DNA of 64,000 nt from Rhodococcus sp. P-2 (GTDB taxonomy: Bacteria > Actinomycetota > Actinomycetes > Mycobacteriales > Mycobacteriaceae): assembly GCF_016598535.1 (NCBI RefSeq), contig NZ_CP066779.1, forward strand, positions 1,612,001-1,676,000, given 5' to 3'. Position numbers and translations under genes: made by a program. Shown here piece after piece: positions 16,622 to 26,713 of this stretch (position 1 is the first letter of the stretch; every line of letters begins with the position of its first letter). The notes under the pieces were generated by a model. It had not been told where the DNA came from, searched no databases, and saw nothing but the letters and a program-made list of their open reading frames with translations.

Positions 16622-18181
16622 TCAGTGCGCGAAGTGGCGCGCACCGGTCAGGTAGAGAGTGACGCCGGCTTCCTTGGCCGCGGCGATCACTTCGTTGTCA
16701 CGAACCGAACCACCCGGCTGAACTACAGCCTTGACGCCGGCGTTGAGCAGTACCTGCAGGCCGTCAGGGAACGGGAAGAATGCGTCCGAAGCTGCAACCG
16801 AACCGACGACGCGGTCACCTGCCCGTTGAACAGCAAGATGCGCGGCATCGACGCGGTTGACCTGGCCCATGCCGACGCCGACGGACGCGCCGCCGGAGGC
16901 CAGCAGGATCGCGTTGGACTTCACCGATCGGCTGGCGCGCCAAGCAAATTCGAGGTCAGCAAGGGTCTCGGCGTCGGCTGCCTCACCGTTGGCGAGAGTC
17001 CAGTTGGCCGGGTTGTCGCCGTCGGCGTCCAGGACGTCGCGCTGCTGGAGCAGGGTACCGCCCGAGATCGGACGCAGTTCGATTCCGGTAGCGGTCGGAG
17101 CCGCAGCCTTCAGAACACGAATGTTCTTCTTACGCTGCAGAACCTCGACAGCTCCGTCTTCGTACGAGGGCGCGATGACAACCTCGGTGAAGATGTCGGC
17201 GATCTGTTCGGCCAGCTCGACGGTGACCTCACGGTTGGCTGCGATGACACCACCGAAAGCACTGACCGGATCGCATGCATGCGCCTTGCGGTGAGCGTCG
17301 GCGATGTCGGTGCCGATGGCGATGCCACACGGGTTGGCGTGCTTGATGATTGCGACGGCCGGATCAGTGAAGTCGTACGCTGCACGCCACGCTGCGTCGG
17401 AGTCCGTGTAGTTGTTGTACGACATCTCCTTGCCGTGCAACTGCTCTGCCTGAGCCAAACCCGCAGGGGCCGCCGGGTTTTCGTACAGCGCCGCGTCCTG
17501 ATGCGGGTTCTCGCCGTAGCGAAGAACAGCGCTGCGGTTCCAGGTAGCACCGACCCAAGCCGGGAACAGCGAACCGTCCTCGTCAGCTGCGATCGTGCTC
17601 GTCATCCAACTTGCAACAGCGACGTCGTACGACGCGGTGTGCTGGAACGCCTGCGCCGCAAGCACAGTGCGCTCACGCAAGGTGAATCCGCCACCGGCAA
17701 CGGCAGTCAGGACATCGGCGTAACGAGCCGGATCGACCACGACGGCAACCGACGGATGGTTCTTGGCTGCAGCACGCACCATCGACGGGCCACCGATGTC
17801 GATCTGCTCGACGCACTCGTCCGGGCTGGCGCCCGAGGCAACCGTCTCGGTGAAGGGGTACAGGTTCACGACGACCAATTCGAAGGTCGCGATGCCGAGC
17901 TCCTCGAGCTGAGCGAGGTGATCCGGCTTGCGGGTATCGGCGAGAACGCCGGCGTGGACGCGCGGATGCAGCGTCTTCACACGGCCTTCGAGGCATTCCG
18001 GGAATCCGGTCAGAGCCTCGACCGGCGTCACGGGGATACCGGCGTCGGCGATCTTCGACGCGGTCGAACCGGTCGAGACCAACTCGACACCGGCCTCGTG
18101 CAGGCCCGTGGCCAGCTCGATCAGACCACTCTTGTCGTAGACGCTGACAAGTGCACGGCGCACAGCCTTGCGTTCACTCAC
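16622..18181 (-). CDS. purH: Bifunctional AICAR formyltransferase / IMP cyclohydrolase
   Basis: A 519-residue enzyme doing the last two steps of IMP synthesis: formylation of AICAR with 10-formyl-THF, then ring closure. The N-terminal IMP cyclohydrolase (MGS-like) domain shows [24 protein letters not shown] and [15 protein letters not shown]. The C-terminal transformylase has the catalytic Lys-His pair in [11 protein letters not shown]. Length is typical. It overlaps the end of purN by eight bases, the same purN-purH order as in mycobacteria (Rv0956-Rv0957). Confidence 0.98.
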   Translation of the reverse strand: MSERKAVRRALVSVYDKSGLIELATGLHEAGVELVSTGSTASKIADAGIPVTPVEALTGFPECLEGRVKTLHPRVHAGVLADTRKPDHLAQLEELGIATFELVVVNLYPFTETVASGASPDECVEQIDIGGPSMVRAAAKNHPSVAVVVDPARYADVLTAVAGGGFTLRERTVLAAQAFQHTASYDVAVASWMTSTIAADEDGSLFPAWVGATWNRSAVLRYGENPHQDAALYENPAAPAGLAQAEQLHGKEMSYNNYTDSDAAWRAAYDFTDPAVAIIKHANPCGIAIGTDIADAHRKAHACDPVSAFGGVIAANREVTVELAEQIADIFTEVVIAPSYEDGAVEVLQRKKNIRVLKAAAPTATGIELRPISGGTLLQQRDVLDADGDNPANWTLANGEAADAETLADLEFAWRASRSVKSNAILLASGGASVGVGMGQVNRVDAAHLAVQRAGDRVVGSVAASDAFFPFPDGLQVLLNAGVKAVVQPGGSVRDNEVIAAAKEAGVTLYLTGARHFAH

Positions 18182-18809
18182 TGGGGATCACGGCCTTTCG
18201 TCCATCGGAAACCACTCCGCGCGTAGCAACAGCGGCGATGACGTCCGCCAACAACCGTCGCTCCACAATTTTGATGCGTTCATGCAACGAAGACTCGGTG
18301 TCGTCGTCATGCACCGGCACAGCTTCCTGCGCCAAGATCGGCCCGGTATCAACTCCACCGTCGACGAGATGCACCGTGGAACCGGTGACCTTCACGCCGT
18401 ACGCCAGAGCGTCGGGAACCGCGTGCGCGCCAGGAAAGGCAGGCAGCAACGCGGGATGAGTGTTGATGATTCGGCCACCGAAACGCGCGAGAAAGGTAGG
18501 GCCGAGGATCTTCATGAAACCTGCACTGACCACCAGATCGGGTTCGTGCTCGGCCACCGCTGCCGTCAGTGCGTCGTCCCAGGCGGTGCGATCCTCGTAG
18601 GCTTTGATCGACACCTTGAAGGACGGAATCTTCGAGTCCGCGGCGTGCTCGGCAGCGAGGCAGTCCCGATCGACGCCGACAGCAACGATCTCGGCCGGGT
18701 AACCGTCGGCGTGCGAAGCCTCGATCAGCGAAGTCAACAGGGTTCCCGCGCCGGAAGCGAGTACGACTACCCGCGCGATCGAGTCGCGAAATTGGACCCT
18801 GTCGGGCAT
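18174..18809 (-). CDS. purN: Phosphoribosylglycinamide formyltransferase
   Basis: A 211-residue GAR transformylase that moves a formyl group from 10-formyl-THF to GAR in purine synthesis. The family core is present: [12 protein letters not shown] at the start, [13 protein letters not shown], the catalytic [12 protein letters not shown] (Asn-His) and DTGPILAQ (Asp). The ATG at 18809 gives a length close to the mycobacterial enzyme; an upstream in-frame start would add 28 unusual residues. It overlaps purH by eight bases, implying coupled translation. Confidence 0.95.
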   Translation of the reverse strand: MPDRVQFRDSIARVVVLASGAGTLLTSLIEASHADGYPAEIVAVGVDRDCLAAEHAADSKIPSFKVSIKAYEDRTAWDDALTAAVAEHEPDLVVSAGFMKILGPTFLARFGGRIINTHPALLPAFPGAHAVPDALAYGVKVTGSTVHLVDGGVDTGPILAQEAVPVHDDDTESSLHERIKIVERRLLADVIAAVATRGVVSDGRKAVIPSE

Positions 18810-18899
18810 TGTCGGCTGCGGATTGTCGGCCGAGGCAGTCAGCGCACTACTCCTGAGAACTGGAAGATGATGCGGCCGGAGTATCGGCCGCATGACAGC

Positions 18900-20444
18900 C
18901 TAGTCGCTGGACTCCTGCGGCTTCGAGGGCAGGTCTGTCTCCGGCTCGGGTGCGGCTGTGGGGTCGACTGCCGGGTCCGCCTCAGGCGCCGCGACAACCT
19001 CGGCGTCGACTACTTCGATCTCGACGGCTTCCTCTGTCACGACCTGCACAGGTTCGCCCGATTCCTCGACGATTTCGGCTTCGACGACCTTGGTGACTAC
19101 CACTGCAGATTCCTGGGCGAGCACTTCGTCGGTGTTTTCGTCGTCCGCCGCTTCCGGTGTGGCCGCGGCTGTGATCGCCAGTTCGGGCTCGACTGTTGGA
19201 GCAGGTTCAGCGGTCGGTACTGCAACCTCGTCCTTCATGTGTCCACGATGAGAGAACCACATAGCGATCAAGGCCGAGACGGTCCCGAACAACCCCAGCC
19301 ACGCAAAGGTCAGGAGACCGAAGCCCCACCACAGGACCTCGACGGTGCCGAACTGCCCCAGGTCTCCGCCGGCAGCAAGAGCAAGCAGCGCCATGACGAC
19401 GCCGGCACCGGCAGCTGCCGTCAGCACTGCGAGCACGCTGTCCTGCCCGGCGATGCGTCGGGCACAATCACGGCCGAGAATCACGCCCACCGCTGCCGGA
19501 ACGATCAACAACACAGGCCAGATTCCACCGGCGACGCCTTCCGGAATCGCTCCGAGAAGGGGCAAGGGTGGCAGATCTCCGCCGATGTTGCCGAACACAC
19601 TGATGGAGACGCTGCCGAAATCGGCCGTCGACCCGGTCATCACCGCGGCAGCGCCGACCACGAGGTTCGGCAGATAGAGCAGCGACAGCACCGTCAATCC
19701 CAGAATGCCGACAAACCCGTTTCCGCGCGCGAGTAGGTCACCGACCGTCGACCACGACACGAGTAGTGACACGACGACAGCCACGGCGCCCGCGGCCAGC
19801 AGCGCTGCCGACGCAGCCGCGGCCGGACGAACAGCGGCAGATGCCCACGGCGGAATCTCGGCGACGACGCGATCCCAGTGCGCAGCAGCAACACCGACGG
19901 ACGCGGCGATCAGGTGAATCCCGGCGACCCAGCCGAAAGCGGCCAACGTGTTGGGGCTCGACAGCGGAATCGCCGCGGAGGCATCGGCGACCACTGCGAG
20001 CGCGATTGCCGTGATAGTCAACGGTCCGGCTACCGCGGCCCCCACCAGGCGGAGGGTGTCGTCACGGGAGTCGGTGTGCACCGCAGTCGACGCGCATCGG
20101 CGTGCGACCACCCACATCATGACGGCCGTCGGGAGCAATGGCAGCACGCCGAGTTGGACGCCGCTGATAGTCGCCGGCACTTGGTGGATGACCAACCAGG
20201 TGGTGGCTATGGCGCCGAAAGTTCCGGTCAGGTCGCTGCTCGCCGATACCAAGGTGACCACAACGACAGCCGCGATCAGCAGCATCGTCAGGCCCGACGG
20301 CCGGAAGGCGACGGTCAGCAGCTTGCGCGCCAGGTCCTGGTTCGGTGCCGGGCGACCACCGGCGACGCGGCCGCCGCCAGCACGACCACGCCCGGGTCGT
20401 GCGGACGCGGGACGGGACCGGGTGCCATCAATCAAAGAACTCAT
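18900..20444 (-). CDS. perM: PerM-like integral membrane protein with acidic tail
   Basis: A 514-residue polytopic protein, related by position and layout to Rv0955 (PerM) upstream of purN in mycobacteria. An Arg/Gly-rich cytoplasmic N-terminus (residues 8-32) is followed by about 10-11 transmembrane helices to roughly residue 400, then a Glu/Val/Pro-rich acidic tail of about 110 residues. In M. tuberculosis PerM is needed for cell division under stress and supports FtsB. The tail is low complexity. ATG at 20444 is preferred to one 12 codons upstream because the Arg-rich start is family-like. Symbol is by homology and synteny. Confidence 0.75.
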   Translation of the reverse strand: MSSLIDGTRSRPASARPGRGRAGGGRVAGGRPAPNQDLARKLLTVAFRPSGLTMLLIAAVVVVTLVSASSDLTGTFGAIATTWLVIHQVPATISGVQLGVLPLLPTAVMMWVVARRCASTAVHTDSRDDTLRLVGAAVAGPLTITAIALAVVADASAAIPLSSPNTLAAFGWVAGIHLIAASVGVAAAHWDRVVAEIPPWASAAVRPAAAASAALLAAGAVAVVVSLLVSWSTVGDLLARGNGFVGILGLTVLSLLYLPNLVVGAAAVMTGSTADFGSVSISVFGNIGGDLPPLPLLGAIPEGVAGGIWPVLLIVPAAVGVILGRDCARRIAGQDSVLAVLTAAAGAGVVMALLALAAGGDLGQFGTVEVLWWGFGLLTFAWLGLFGTVSALIAMWFSHRGHMKDEVAVPTAEPAPTVEPELAITAAATPEAADDENTDEVLAQESAVVVTKVVEAEIVEESGEPVQVVTEEAVEIEVVDAEVVAAPEADPAVDPTAAPEPETDLPSKPQESSD

Positions 20445-20504
20445 CCCCTCGAGGGTTTCACTCGATAGTGCGCCGCGCACTCAGGCGCGCCGTCGGGCTT
20501 ATGA

Positions 20505-20540
20505 ATGTGGCCTCCACCCGCAGCGGGTCGGAGGCCACAT
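20505..20540 (-). terminator. Strong hairpin between the 34-kDa-antigen-like and perM genes
   Basis: An 11-base stem (ATGTGGCCTCC with GGAGGCCACAT) continues into ACCCG/CGGGT around a three-base loop. It lies 24 bases past the upstream gene's stop on the minus strand. There is no T-run after it. Confidence 0.65.
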
Positions 20541-20564
20541 CCATGTTCGTGAAACGAAAAAGTA

Positions 20565-21608
20565 CTACTGCTGACGCTCGTCGGGGTTCTGCGAGCCGAA
20601 GACCTTGGTCTCGGCAGCGGAATCGCCGCTGCCCTGGTCAGGCTCAGCAGACGGCGTCGGCGCTTCGAATGTGGGCGGCTCGAAACCCGTCGGCTGCTCG
20701 GTCGAGCCAGCCTGCTGCTGGTTGTACGGCTGGCCGTAACCGCGCGGTGCGGTGAACTGGTCCGACGAGTAACTCGGGTTCGGCTGACTCGCGGGCTGCG
20801 AGGTCAGCGGATAGTAGGACGACGTCGTTGCTGCCGACGAGTCGGTCTGTGCGGGATTCTGCACCGGGTTCTGACCGTAGGGAGACGCAGTCTGGCCGTA
20901 AGGCTGCTGCGAAGCACTCGGATCGGCGGGGGCGGCGTGCGCTCCCCCGTATCCCTGCTGCTGCGCCTGCCCGTACTGCGGATTCTGCTGGTACTGGGGC
21001 TGCTGCTGAGCCTGCTGGGGCTGGCCGTACTGGCCCTGTCCGTAACCCTGCGACTGACCCGGCGCCTGACCCTGCGGCTGGCCGTAGCCCTGCGGCTGAC
21101 CGTACTGCTGAGCTACCGGACGGGGTGCGGGAGCCTTCAGGATTCCGATCTCGAACAGCAACGCGGCCACTGCGACGACGGTTTGCACGAACGAGAGGAT
21201 CAGCACGATGATCAAGCCCCAACCGAGGCTGATGTCGACGTAGTCGCTGGTACCGACGGAGAACGCGGCGAACACCAAAGCGAAGAATCCCGTGAGGGTG
21301 AGCGCTGCGGCGATCCCTGCATACGACTGCTTCGGGAGCAGCGACACGCCTGCGACCACACCGCCGGCGAAAACGAATCCGAGGCCGTAGATGCTCGACT
21401 CGAAGAAGCTCGAGCTGGTGTCCAGGCCGCTACCGATGCCGCTACTGCTGCCGCTGATCGACGTAAACGGCGCAAAACCGAGCAGGAAATTGATCAGGCC
21501 GAGTGCCGCGACGGCGATGAGCAGGATGAATCCGAGATTCTTGGTTCCACCGCCCGCTGCCGGCTGATTCGGTGGCCCGAAGCTGGGCCCTTGCGGCGTG
21601 AACGTCAT
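20565..21608 (-). CDS. 34-kDa-antigen-like membrane protein with Gln/Gly/Pro-rich tail
   Basis: A 347-residue protein with a short Pro-rich N-terminus (MTFTPQGPSFGPPNQPAAGGG), four transmembrane helices between about residues 25 and 165, and a long cytosolic tail of repeated PQGYGQ, QYGQPQQ and similar units. This matches the DUF5336/34-kDa antigen family (Rv0954), which lies at the same place in mycobacteria and has been linked to the division machinery there. The tail is likely disordered. The ATG at 21608 follows GAGAAGT; upstream in-frame starts are less likely. Confidence 0.8.
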   Translation of the reverse strand: MTFTPQGPSFGPPNQPAAGGGTKNLGFILLIAVAALGLINFLLGFAPFTSISGSSSGIGSGLDTSSSFFESSIYGLGFVFAGGVVAGVSLLPKQSYAGIAAALTLTGFFALVFAAFSVGTSDYVDISLGWGLIIVLILSFVQTVVAVAALLFEIGILKAPAPRPVAQQYGQPQGYGQPQGQAPGQSQGYGQGQYGQPQQAQQQPQYQQNPQYGQAQQQGYGGAHAAPADPSASQQPYGQTASPYGQNPVQNPAQTDSSAATTSSYYPLTSQPASQPNPSYSSDQFTAPRGYGQPYNQQQAGSTEQPTGFEPPTFEAPTPSAEPDQGSGDSAAETKVFGSQNPDERQQ

Positions 21609-21694
21609 GACTTCTCCTCGTAGACGGTCTTCGATGGTTACCAGCGTATGTGTCTCGACTTCGCACGCTAACACCGACAGGAGACAATGGGCAG

Positions 21695-22330
21695 ATGCCC
21701 TTCACCCTCGCGCCCGGCGCCGACCATGTCGTCGAAACCGAGGTGAAGCACTCACGATTCATCGCCGCGCTTCGCCGAGTAGACGACGCCGAAGCCGCCA
21801 CGGAGTTCGTCGCTGAGCAGAAGTCGCTGTATCCCGATGCGCGCCATCATTGTTCGGCTTTCGTGATCGGATACGAGGCGAACTCACGCGTCGAGCGTGC
21901 ACACGACGACGGCGAACCAGGCGGGACTGCGGGGGTGCCGATGCTTCAGGTTCTCAAGTCTCGAGATCTGGTCGATGTGATTGTTGTCGTCACGCGCTAT
22001 TTCGGCGGAATCAAGCTCGGCGCCGGTGGATTGGTCCGCGCGTATTCGGGAGCCGTTTCGGTTGCTCTCGATTCGGCCGAGCTGGTGGCCAGGGAGAGGA
22101 AGGTCCTGCGCACTTTGGCGATCCGGCACTCGGAGGCCGGTCGGGTGGAATCGGAGCTGAGAGCGCGGGGCGTCTCGGTGCTCGGAACTACATATGGATC
22201 GAAGGCGGTGATGACGCTCGCCGCCGGTGACGCCGACGATCTCGACTCGATCGTCGCATCCATCACATCCGGTGCCGGGCAGTTGGAACCTGCCGGGTCG
22301 ATGTGGGTCGATACCACTGTGCGTGGTTAA
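21695..22330 (+). CDS. YigZ / IMPACT-family protein
   Basis: A 211-residue protein with the IMPACT signature (KHSRFIAALRRVDD, HHCSAFVIG, DDGEPGGTAGVPMLQVL, VVVTRYFGGIKLGAGGLVRAYS). The N-terminal IMPACT domain has a ribosomal S5 domain 2-like fold and the C-terminal DUF1949 region is ferredoxin-like. Its biochemical role in bacteria is not settled; an effect on translation or protein turnover is suspected. ATG at 21695 after GGAGA. Its stop codon lies inside a strong bidirectional hairpin shared with sucD. Confidence 0.9.
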   Translation: MPFTLAPGADHVVETEVKHSRFIAALRRVDDAEAATEFVAEQKSLYPDARHHCSAFVIGYEANSRVERAHDDGEPGGTAGVPMLQVLKSRDLVDVIVVVTRYFGGIKLGAGGLVRAYSGAVSVALDSAELVARERKVLRTLAIRHSEAGRVESELRARGVSVLGTTYGSKAVMTLAAGDADDLDSIVASITSGAGQLEPAGSMWVDTTVRG

Positions 22331-22372
22331 GGAGTCCGGAGACTCCCTAACCACGCACGGGGGCGAAGCCCC
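22319..22372. terminator. Double hairpin between yigZ-like gene and sucD
   Basis: First hairpin: GTGCGTGGTTA with TAACCACGCAC plus inner GGAGTC/GACTCC (22319-22358), overlapping the YigZ-like stop. Second: GGGGC-GAA-GCCCC (22360-22372), directly against the sucD stop. Together they form a bidirectional terminator. Confidence 0.8.
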
Positions 22373-23275
22373 TTACAGGGACTGAAGAATCTCGCGAGCG
22401 AGAGCAGCAGTGGCGGACGGCGTCTTGCCGACCTTCACGCCTGCAGCTTCGAGAGCTTCCTGCTTGGCCTGAGCCGTTCCCGAGGAACCGGAGACGATGG
22501 CGCCTGCGTGGCCCATGGTCTTGCCTTCGGGAGCGGTGAAGCCAGCCACGTAGCCGACGACCGGCTTGGTGACGTTGGCCTTGATGTAGTCGGCTGCACG
22601 CTCTTCCGCGTCGCCACCGATCTCACCGATCATCACGATGACCTTGGTCTCGGGATCCTTCTCGAACGCCTCGATAGCGTCGATGTGGGTGGTTCCGATG
22701 ACCGGGTCGCCGCCGATGCCGATGGCGGTGGAGAAGCCGAAGTCACGGAGTTCGTACATCATCTGGTAGGTCAGGGTGCCCGACTTGGAGACCAGGCCGA
22801 TGGGGCCGGTGCCTGCAATGTTGGCGGGCGTGATGCCGACGAGGGCCTCGCCCGGGGTGATGATGCCGGGGCAGTTCGGTCCGATGATGCGCGTCTTCTT
22901 GCCCTTGGACTCGTTGTACGCCCAAGCGTAAGCGGAGTCCTGAACCGGGATGCCCTCGGTGATGACCACGAGGAGCGGGATCTCCGCGTCGATGGCCTCG
23001 ACGATGGCGTCCTTCGAGAAGGCCGGGGGAACGAATGCGATGGAGACGTCTGCGCCGGTCTCCTTGATTGCCTCTTCGACCGTCGCGAAGACGGGGAGCT
23101 CGACAGGGGAACCGTCAGCAGCAACGTGCGAGACCGTGGTGCCGGCCTTGCGAGCGTTGACGCCGCCGACGACCTGGGTGCCGGCCTTGAGCATCAGAGC
23201 GGTGTGCTTGGTGCCCTCGCCGCCGGTGATGCCCTGGACGATGACCTTTGAATCCTTGGTGAGGAAGATTGCCAT
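22373..23275 (-). CDS. sucD: Succinyl-CoA synthetase alpha subunit
   Basis: A 300-residue subunit of the TCA-cycle enzyme that interconverts succinyl-CoA and succinate with nucleotide triphosphate formation. The CoA-binding N-terminus ([18 protein letters not shown]), the [10 protein letters not shown] loop and the phosphorylated His256 ([13 protein letters not shown]) are all present. It follows sucC by 15 bases in the usual order and makes a complex with it. Length is normal. Confidence 0.98.
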   Translation of the reverse strand: MAIFLTKDSKVIVQGITGGEGTKHTALMLKAGTQVVGGVNARKAGTTVSHVAADGSPVELPVFATVEEAIKETGADVSIAFVPPAFSKDAIVEAIDAEIPLLVVITEGIPVQDSAYAWAYNESKGKKTRIIGPNCPGIITPGEALVGITPANIAGTGPIGLVSKSGTLTYQMMYELRDFGFSTAIGIGGDPVIGTTHIDAIEAFEKDPETKVIVMIGEIGGDAEERAADYIKANVTKPVVGYVAGFTAPEGKTMGHAGAIVSGSSGTAQAKQEALEAAGVKVGKTPSATAALAREILQSL

Positions 23276-23290
23276 TGTTCTGTGAGTCCC

Positions 23291-24460
23291 TTACTTCGCT
23301 GCGTGAGCGAGTTCGGCGGCCTTGTCGGCGGCCTCGTCCATGGTTGCGACGACCGTGACCAGCGGGTGGTTGGCCTCGGCGAGGATACGACGACCCTCTT
23401 CGACGTTGTTTCCGTCCAGGCGAACGACGAGCGGCTTGTTGGCCTCGTCGCCCAGGGTCTTCAGTGCGCCGACGATGCCGTTGGCAACTGCGTCACACGC
23501 GGTGATGCCGCCGAAGACGTTGACGAACACGCTCTTGACCTGTGCGTCGTTGAGGATGACATCCAGGCCGGCAGCCATGACTGCAGCGGAAGCTCCGCCG
23601 CCGATGTCGAGGAAGTTGGCGGGCTTGACGCCACCGTGGTTCTCGCCGGCGTATGCGACGACGTCCAGGGTGGACATGACCAGGCCTGCGCCGTTGCCGA
23701 TGATTCCGACCTCACCGTCGAGCTTGACGTAGTTGAGGTCGTTTTCCTTGGCCTTGAGCTCGAGGGGATCGGTAGCGTCGCGATCCTCGAATGCCTCGTG
23801 GCCGGGCTGACGGAACGCTGCGTTCTCGTCGAGGGTGACCTTGCCGTCGAGGGCGAGGATCTGATCGTCAGGCGTACGAACGAGGGGGTTGACCTCGACG
23901 AGGAGTGCGTCTTCGCCGATGAAGACCTCCCACAGCTTCTGGATCGTCACGGCCGCTGCGTCGAGCACCTCGGCGGGCAGCTTTCCTGCCTCGGCGATGC
24001 TGCGCGCGAACGCGAGGTCGACGCCCTTGACTGCGTCGACGGGGATCTTGGCGAGAGCGTCGGGGTTCTCCTCGGCGGTGACCTCGATCTCGACGCCACC
24101 CTCTACCGAGCACATGGCCAGGTAGGTGCGGTTGGTGCGGTCGAGCAGGAAGGAGATGTAGTACTCCTCGGCAATGTCACTTGCCTCTGCGACCAGCAGC
24201 TTCTTGACGACATGGCCCTTGATGTCCAGGCCCAGGATTGCCTCGGCGTTCGCCACTGCGGCATCCACGTCGGGCGAGTACTTGACGCCACCGGCCTTGC
24301 CGCGGCCGCCTACCTTGACCTGTGCCTTCACCATCACGGGCTTACCGATTTCTTCGGCAATCTCGCGTGCGCCGGCGACTGTGTCTGTAACACGTCCAGC
24401 CGAAGTCGGCACTCCGTGCTTGGCGAAGAGTTCCTTCGCCTGGTATTCGAAGAGATCCAT
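23291..24460 (-). CDS. sucC: Succinyl-CoA synthetase beta subunit
   Basis: A 389-residue subunit with an N-terminal ATP-grasp nucleotide domain ([34 protein letters not shown]) and a C-terminal CoA-ligase domain ([45 protein letters not shown]). It forms the active site with SucD, encoded just downstream, and supplies the nucleotide specificity. The pair can also accept succinate produced from GABA breakdown, giving a metabolic link to the putrescine genes. Confidence 0.98.
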   Translation of the reverse strand: MDLFEYQAKELFAKHGVPTSAGRVTDTVAGAREIAEEIGKPVMVKAQVKVGGRGKAGGVKYSPDVDAAVANAEAILGLDIKGHVVKKLLVAEASDIAEEYYISFLLDRTNRTYLAMCSVEGGVEIEVTAEENPDALAKIPVDAVKGVDLAFARSIAEAGKLPAEVLDAAAVTIQKLWEVFIGEDALLVEVNPLVRTPDDQILALDGKVTLDENAAFRQPGHEAFEDRDATDPLELKAKENDLNYVKLDGEVGIIGNGAGLVMSTLDVVAYAGENHGGVKPANFLDIGGGASAAVMAAGLDVILNDAQVKSVFVNVFGGITACDAVANGIVGALKTLGDEANKPLVVRLDGNNVEEGRRILAEANHPLVTVVATMDEAADKAAELAHAAK

Positions 24461-24639
24461 CTGCTCACCGTCTCGTCTGCGTTGTCACCCGCTCGAGGGG
24501 TAGGAGCGGGTCTGTTCTGGACTTTAACCAGTTGCCGCGTTCGGTTTGCGCCCGCATTGATGCTATGTGGCCCAAGTCACGCGCAAATGCCCGATGAGGC
24601 GCGCCTCACCGATTCGGCAAGGTGGCCACACCGAATTTG

Positions 24640-26601
24640 TCAAGCATCAGTCTCACTGATTCTTGCGCTCGAGAACGCTGCAACGAGAAGCAACACTATG
24701 CCCGTGGCCGCTGTGATCGCACCCACCCCCACGGTTGCGTCCGATATGCGCGATGACGTGAGCGGCCACTCACTGACGTACACCAGCGCTGCCACGGCAG
24801 ATCCGATCAGCAATGCCGCGCCCCGCGACGGCCGCGCGGACGCTGCGATCACGGCGGCGATCACGACGGTGACGCCGACGAGCAATTGACCCCAGACGTC
24901 AATTCCCCACGGCCACTCCAGAACTGAGGCCGCTGTGTAAGTGTCACCCTGATAGAGGGGGAGCGCGGTTCCGATCAGGACGGCGACGGCGCCGATCCCA
25001 CCGACGAGAAGCACCAGCCCTCTCGAACCGCCGTCCACCGACGTGTCGACGTCCTCGCGCTCGGCGCTTCCCGCGAGCCAGACGAGCAGTCCCGTCGCCG
25101 CAGCGAGGAAAGCCGTGCCGCAGAGTACGAAGGCACCGATCCCCAACCCGACTCCCGGCACGTCGGTCGCGATGACCGCCGACTGCATGACCGCGGCGAC
25201 TCCCATCACGACCGTCGTCCACAACACTCCGACGGCCGGACGCACTACGGCGGCGCGGCCCGGGGCGAACAGGCCCAACGCGGCGAGGAGCAATACGGCA
25301 GCGGCGAGCAGGACCAGTCGAGACGACAGCATCGACGGCTCCGGGATTCCCTCCGGCAACGACAGGACAGGCAAAGCCGAGCCGACGCCCGCAACAGCCG
25401 CCGTGATGATTGCGGCGGCGCCGGCAACGCGGTGAAGTCTGTCGACCCGCGCCTGCGCCGCCCGGGACTGCGCCACCATCGCTGCTTTGAGCGCACCCTT
25501 TGTTGTCTTCGTAGGCGCGCGGACCACACTTTCCGCGGGAATCGCACCTGTTTCACGTCTGGATGCGAGGTAAGGCGCTGAAACTCCGATCACGACGATG
25601 ACCACTGCAGCCAGTGCCCCGACCACGGATCCCGAACCGACGCCGATCCGATCGCCGGCTGCGAACCCAGCCATCACCCTGGTTCCACTGACTGCGAGTG
25701 CGCCCAGACCGACACCGATCAGGGCGCCGCAGCCAACCGGCAGCGAGATGGACGTCAATGCCGCTGCGACCGCAACGAGTACCGCGACGCCAACCAGTCC
25801 TGTACCGACAGCCGTGGCCGACGCCGAGTCGACGAGTGGTTTGACCAGGAAGATCGGATCCTGCGAACTGAAGGAAGGACCGAACAGCGAGAGCACGAAC
25901 ACCACTGCAGCCAATATCAGCAGCGCAGTCGGCCATCCGCCGATCCGCCCGCCAACCGATCGCCCGTCGAATTCTGCGGCGCGAGCACTGCCGTATCCGT
26001 CTCGTTCCGATTCACGATGGACGACCATGAGCCCGAGAACACCGGCCACCACAAGGAGTCCGTGGCCCGCAAGCGCGAGATAAGCACCGGGACCCGCGTC
26101 GATCGAACCCGCCGAAATCGGACGGAAAAGGTCCAAGCGGTTTGCATCGATTGCGTCGACGAACAACTGAACGTCGAGGATCGCCGCGCCGAGCGACACC
26201 GCGCCTATCCCGGCCAGGAGTCCACCTGCCATGGCGGGTCTGCGGCCCGAAACGAGTAGTGCCACCAGGGGCGCGACGATGGTGCAGACGGCTGCGAAGA
26301 GCGCCGCAGAAGTGACAGCGCCCATCGTGTCGACCCCGCGGCCACTCCCGACTCCGACGACAGGACTGGCCGCCACTCCGACGGCACCGAGCAGTCCGAT
26401 GACCGCCGCGAGGGGCGCCCCGGACTTCACTCGGGGGTCGTCGATACGCGCCTGCGACGTAGTTCCAGGTGTTGTGGACACTCGATCGACGGTAGTGCCT
26501 GAATGGACCGGTGATCCGGTTGTGACACGCGTGATCACGAAACGAGATGATTCGTCCGTTTTGCCCGGATCGACATATTCCCAGGTCAAGCTGTGAGGCA
26601 C
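24640..26601 (-). CDS. Large polytopic membrane protein, function unknown
   Basis: A 653-residue protein with roughly 15 hydrophobic segments. A polar N-terminus of about 60 residues and a charged cytosolic loop near the middle (VRAPTKTTKGALKAAMVAQS and following) break the membrane regions. The Gly/Ala-rich helices have no transporter signature I recognise. The GTG start at 26601 has no convincing ribosome binding site, so the true start may lie later, near the first membrane helix. It lies between sucC and the divergent M23 peptidase gene. Confidence 0.7.
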   Translation of the reverse strand: MPHSLTWEYVDPGKTDESSRFVITRVTTGSPVHSGTTVDRVSTTPGTTSQARIDDPRVKSGAPLAAVIGLLGAVGVAASPVVGVGSGRGVDTMGAVTSAALFAAVCTIVAPLVALLVSGRRPAMAGGLLAGIGAVSLGAAILDVQLFVDAIDANRLDLFRPISAGSIDAGPGAYLALAGHGLLVVAGVLGLMVVHRESERDGYGSARAAEFDGRSVGGRIGGWPTALLILAAVVFVLSLFGPSFSSQDPIFLVKPLVDSASATAVGTGLVGVAVLVAVAAALTSISLPVGCGALIGVGLGALAVSGTRVMAGFAAGDRIGVGSGSVVGALAAVVIVVIGVSAPYLASRRETGAIPAESVVRAPTKTTKGALKAAMVAQSRAAQARVDRLHRVAGAAAIITAAVAGVGSALPVLSLPEGIPEPSMLSSRLVLLAAAVLLLAALGLFAPGRAAVVRPAVGVLWTTVVMGVAAVMQSAVIATDVPGVGLGIGAFVLCGTAFLAAATGLLVWLAGSAEREDVDTSVDGGSRGLVLLVGGIGAVAVLIGTALPLYQGDTYTAASVLEWPWGIDVWGQLLVGVTVVIAAVIAASARPSRGAALLIGSAVAALVYVSEWPLTSSRISDATVGVGAITAATGIVLLLVAAFSSARISETDA

Positions 26602-26713
26602 GTCACATAATCGGACAGGTTTCCGCTACGGCTTGCGCCCATCGCAATCATTTCGTTACCGTCAGTCGGTCTAAGTCACGGGCTGATCACGAACTCGAGG
26701 AGAGAACCGGCAT

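Noticed and set aside
16625..18226. 533-codon plus-strand frame opposite purH
   Set aside because: Mirror frame of a certain gene; no family resemblance.
23282..24889. 535-codon plus-strand frame opposite sucC
   Set aside because: Mirror frame of sucC with no recognisable domain.
26602..26713. Possible c-di-AMP (ydaO-type) riboswitch before the M23 peptidase gene
   Set aside because: Wall hydrolase genes in actinobacteria often carry one, but the 112-base leader is too short and lacks the conserved blocks.
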